This document shows positions 6,517 to 7,370 of a DNA stretch of 7,370 nucleotides, in pieces. Origin of the DNA: Beijerinckiaceae bacterium (GTDB taxonomy: Bacteria; Pseudomonadota; Alphaproteobacteria; Rhizobiales; Beijerinckiaceae); the NCBI GenBank assembly GCA_947455285.1, contig CANGOK010000167.1:1-7370 (forward strand). The letters run 5' to 3'. The translations under genes and the position numbers were made by a program. The stretch's first letter is position 1; each line of letters begins with the position of its first letter. The notes under the pieces are model-generated. The model searched no databases and was not told the origin of the DNA. It worked only from the letters and a program-made list of their open reading frames with translations.

Positions 6517-7370
6517 CAGGCCGCTCCCTTTCGCGCTACTTTCCCCTCGCCATCAATAACGATTGGATAATCATCGCGAGCGGCTTGCGGCGAAACATAG
6601 CCTGCATCGAGATCGGCTTGAATCTGATGAAGGGCGCGTTCTTTCGGCAGACCATAGCCTCCGCCGCCGCCGGTCTCGACGCAAACGATGTCGCCAGCTT
6701 GCAGCCTCATGCCCTTTTGCTTGCTGATGTCGCGAGGCTCTTCGCCCTGCCGCTCCAGAATGAAGCGCCCCGGTCGCCCCTGCTTGCCGCCTTGTACGCC
6801 CCAAGGCGGGAACTTGGTGCGGTCGAGATTTGTCTGCAGCGTGCAGGAGTCGAGCATTTCGTATTTCTTGCGGAAACCAAGTCCGCCGCGAAATTTGCCT
6901 GCTCCGCCAGAATCTTCGCGCAACGAAAATTCGACGATACGGATGGGCAGAGAGACTTCCTGCAGTTCAAGCGGGATGATGCGCGTGTCGCCATGCGCCA
7001 TCGTTCGATAGGGCCCGGAGCCGTCATGCGTCGCGCAGGCGCCCCATCCTCCATGGCCGCTGTCGTGGCTGTCGAAATATGAGCCATCCTTGCGCCGACC
7101 ATGAAAGCGCACCCCGGAATGGGTGGCGAAATGGCCGCCCGGAACGCGGTGTGGCAAAGCTTTCTCCAACGCCTTGATGACGGTGTCGATCACTGTGGGA
7201 AACGGCGTCGAATAATTACCCATGGGCGCTGTTGCGTCTGCGCTCAGGATCTTGCCGGGAGGCAGGATGAGCTTGAGCGGGCGGAACGTGCCTTCGTTGG
7301 CCATCTCATCCGCGCCCAAGAGATATTTGAAAGCGACGCGCGCGGTTGTCTGGCCGCCGCCGAAGTATCC
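6516..7370 (-). CDS. Hydantoinase B/oxoprolinase-family protein, C-terminal part (cut by window edge)
   Basis: The frame stays open to the right edge of the window, leaving 284 residues, roughly the C-terminal half of a family usually over 500 residues long. The missing part begins beyond 7370. Visible family marks, numbered from the edge, are ANEGTFRPL (24-32), GHGGWGA (105-111), EDSGGAGKFRGGLG (152-165) and ETGGGGGYG (232-240). HyuB-type proteins work with a HyuA-type ATPase subunit to open lactam or imide rings (N-methylhydantoin, 5-oxoproline) with ATP. Related large subunits belong to acetone and acetophenone carboxylases, which cannot be excluded here. A HyuA partner would be expected upstream, beyond the window. 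The gene is coupled by a one-base overlap to the Bug-type binding protein. An internal TTG at 7319 is not a credible start, because family-like sequence continues upstream of it. Family secure, reaction and substrate open. Confidence 0.88.
   Translation of the reverse strand, partial: GYFGGGQTTARVAFKYLLGADEMANEGTFRPLKLILPPGKILSADATAPMGNYSTPFPTVIDTVIKALEKALPHRVPGGHFATHSGVRFHGRRKDGSYFDSHDSGHGGWGACATHDGSGPYRTMAHGDTRIIPLELQEVSLPIRIVEFSLREDSGGAGKFRGGLGFRKKYEMLDSCTLQTNLDRTKFPPWGVQGGKQGRPGRFILERQGEEPRDISKQKGMRLQAGDIVCVETGGGGGYGLPKERALHQIQADLDAGYVSPQAARDDYPIVIDGEGKVARKGAA

Noticed and set aside
6516..7319. HyuB-type gene starting at TTG 7319
   Set aside because: The same frame continues upstream to the window edge with family-like residues (GYFGGGQTTARV), so the gene is truncated by the window and does not start there.

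Overview
The window is GC-rich and looks like an alphaproteobacterial chromosome, most likely Hyphomicrobiales (Rhizobiales). The main clue is a complete HU gene followed at once by a tRNA-Val(TAC), a linkage I recall from this group. The CoxMSL-type gene order and the Bug-type binding protein fit but are not diagnostic. Assignment to an order is an inference.

Left end (1-467): a housekeeping segment. It holds the nucleoid protein HU with its own rho-independent terminator, a possible tRNA promoter with a 16-bp palindrome in its spacer, and a tRNA-Val with encoded CCA.

Middle left (468-1666): a single-gene unit. It encodes a Gfo/Idh/MocA oxidoreductase that closely resembles LigC/PmdC, the 4-carboxy-2-hydroxymuconate-6-semialdehyde dehydrogenase of protocatechuate 4,5-cleavage. 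It ends at a very strong terminator.

Centre (1667-5417): a compact plus-strand operon for a three-subunit molybdenum hydroxylase of the xanthine dehydrogenase / CO dehydrogenase family. The order is FAD subunit, 2Fe-2S subunit, molybdopterin subunit. The genes are joined by a 4-nt overlap and a 1-nt gap. The large subunit lacks the CO dehydrogenase active-site loop, so the substrate is probably an aromatic, N-heteroaromatic or aldehyde compound, not CO.

Right end (5418-7370): a minus-strand pair converges on the hydroxylase operon across a shared hairpin. Upstream lies the C-terminal half of a hydantoinase B/oxoprolinase-type protein, cut by the window edge. It is translationally coupled (TGATG) to a Bug/TctC-type periplasmic binding protein with a twin-arginine-like signal peptide.

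Taken together, the accessory part looks like a catabolic locus. A plausible but unproven scheme has the Bug protein capture a substrate, the molybdenum hydroxylase add an oxygen to a ring carbon, the HyuA/HyuB-type enzyme open or carboxylate the product with ATP, and the LigC-like enzyme oxidise a semialdehyde. I found no CRISPR array, insertion sequence, transposase or integrase. The families are all known; what is undescribed is the substrate and the combination.
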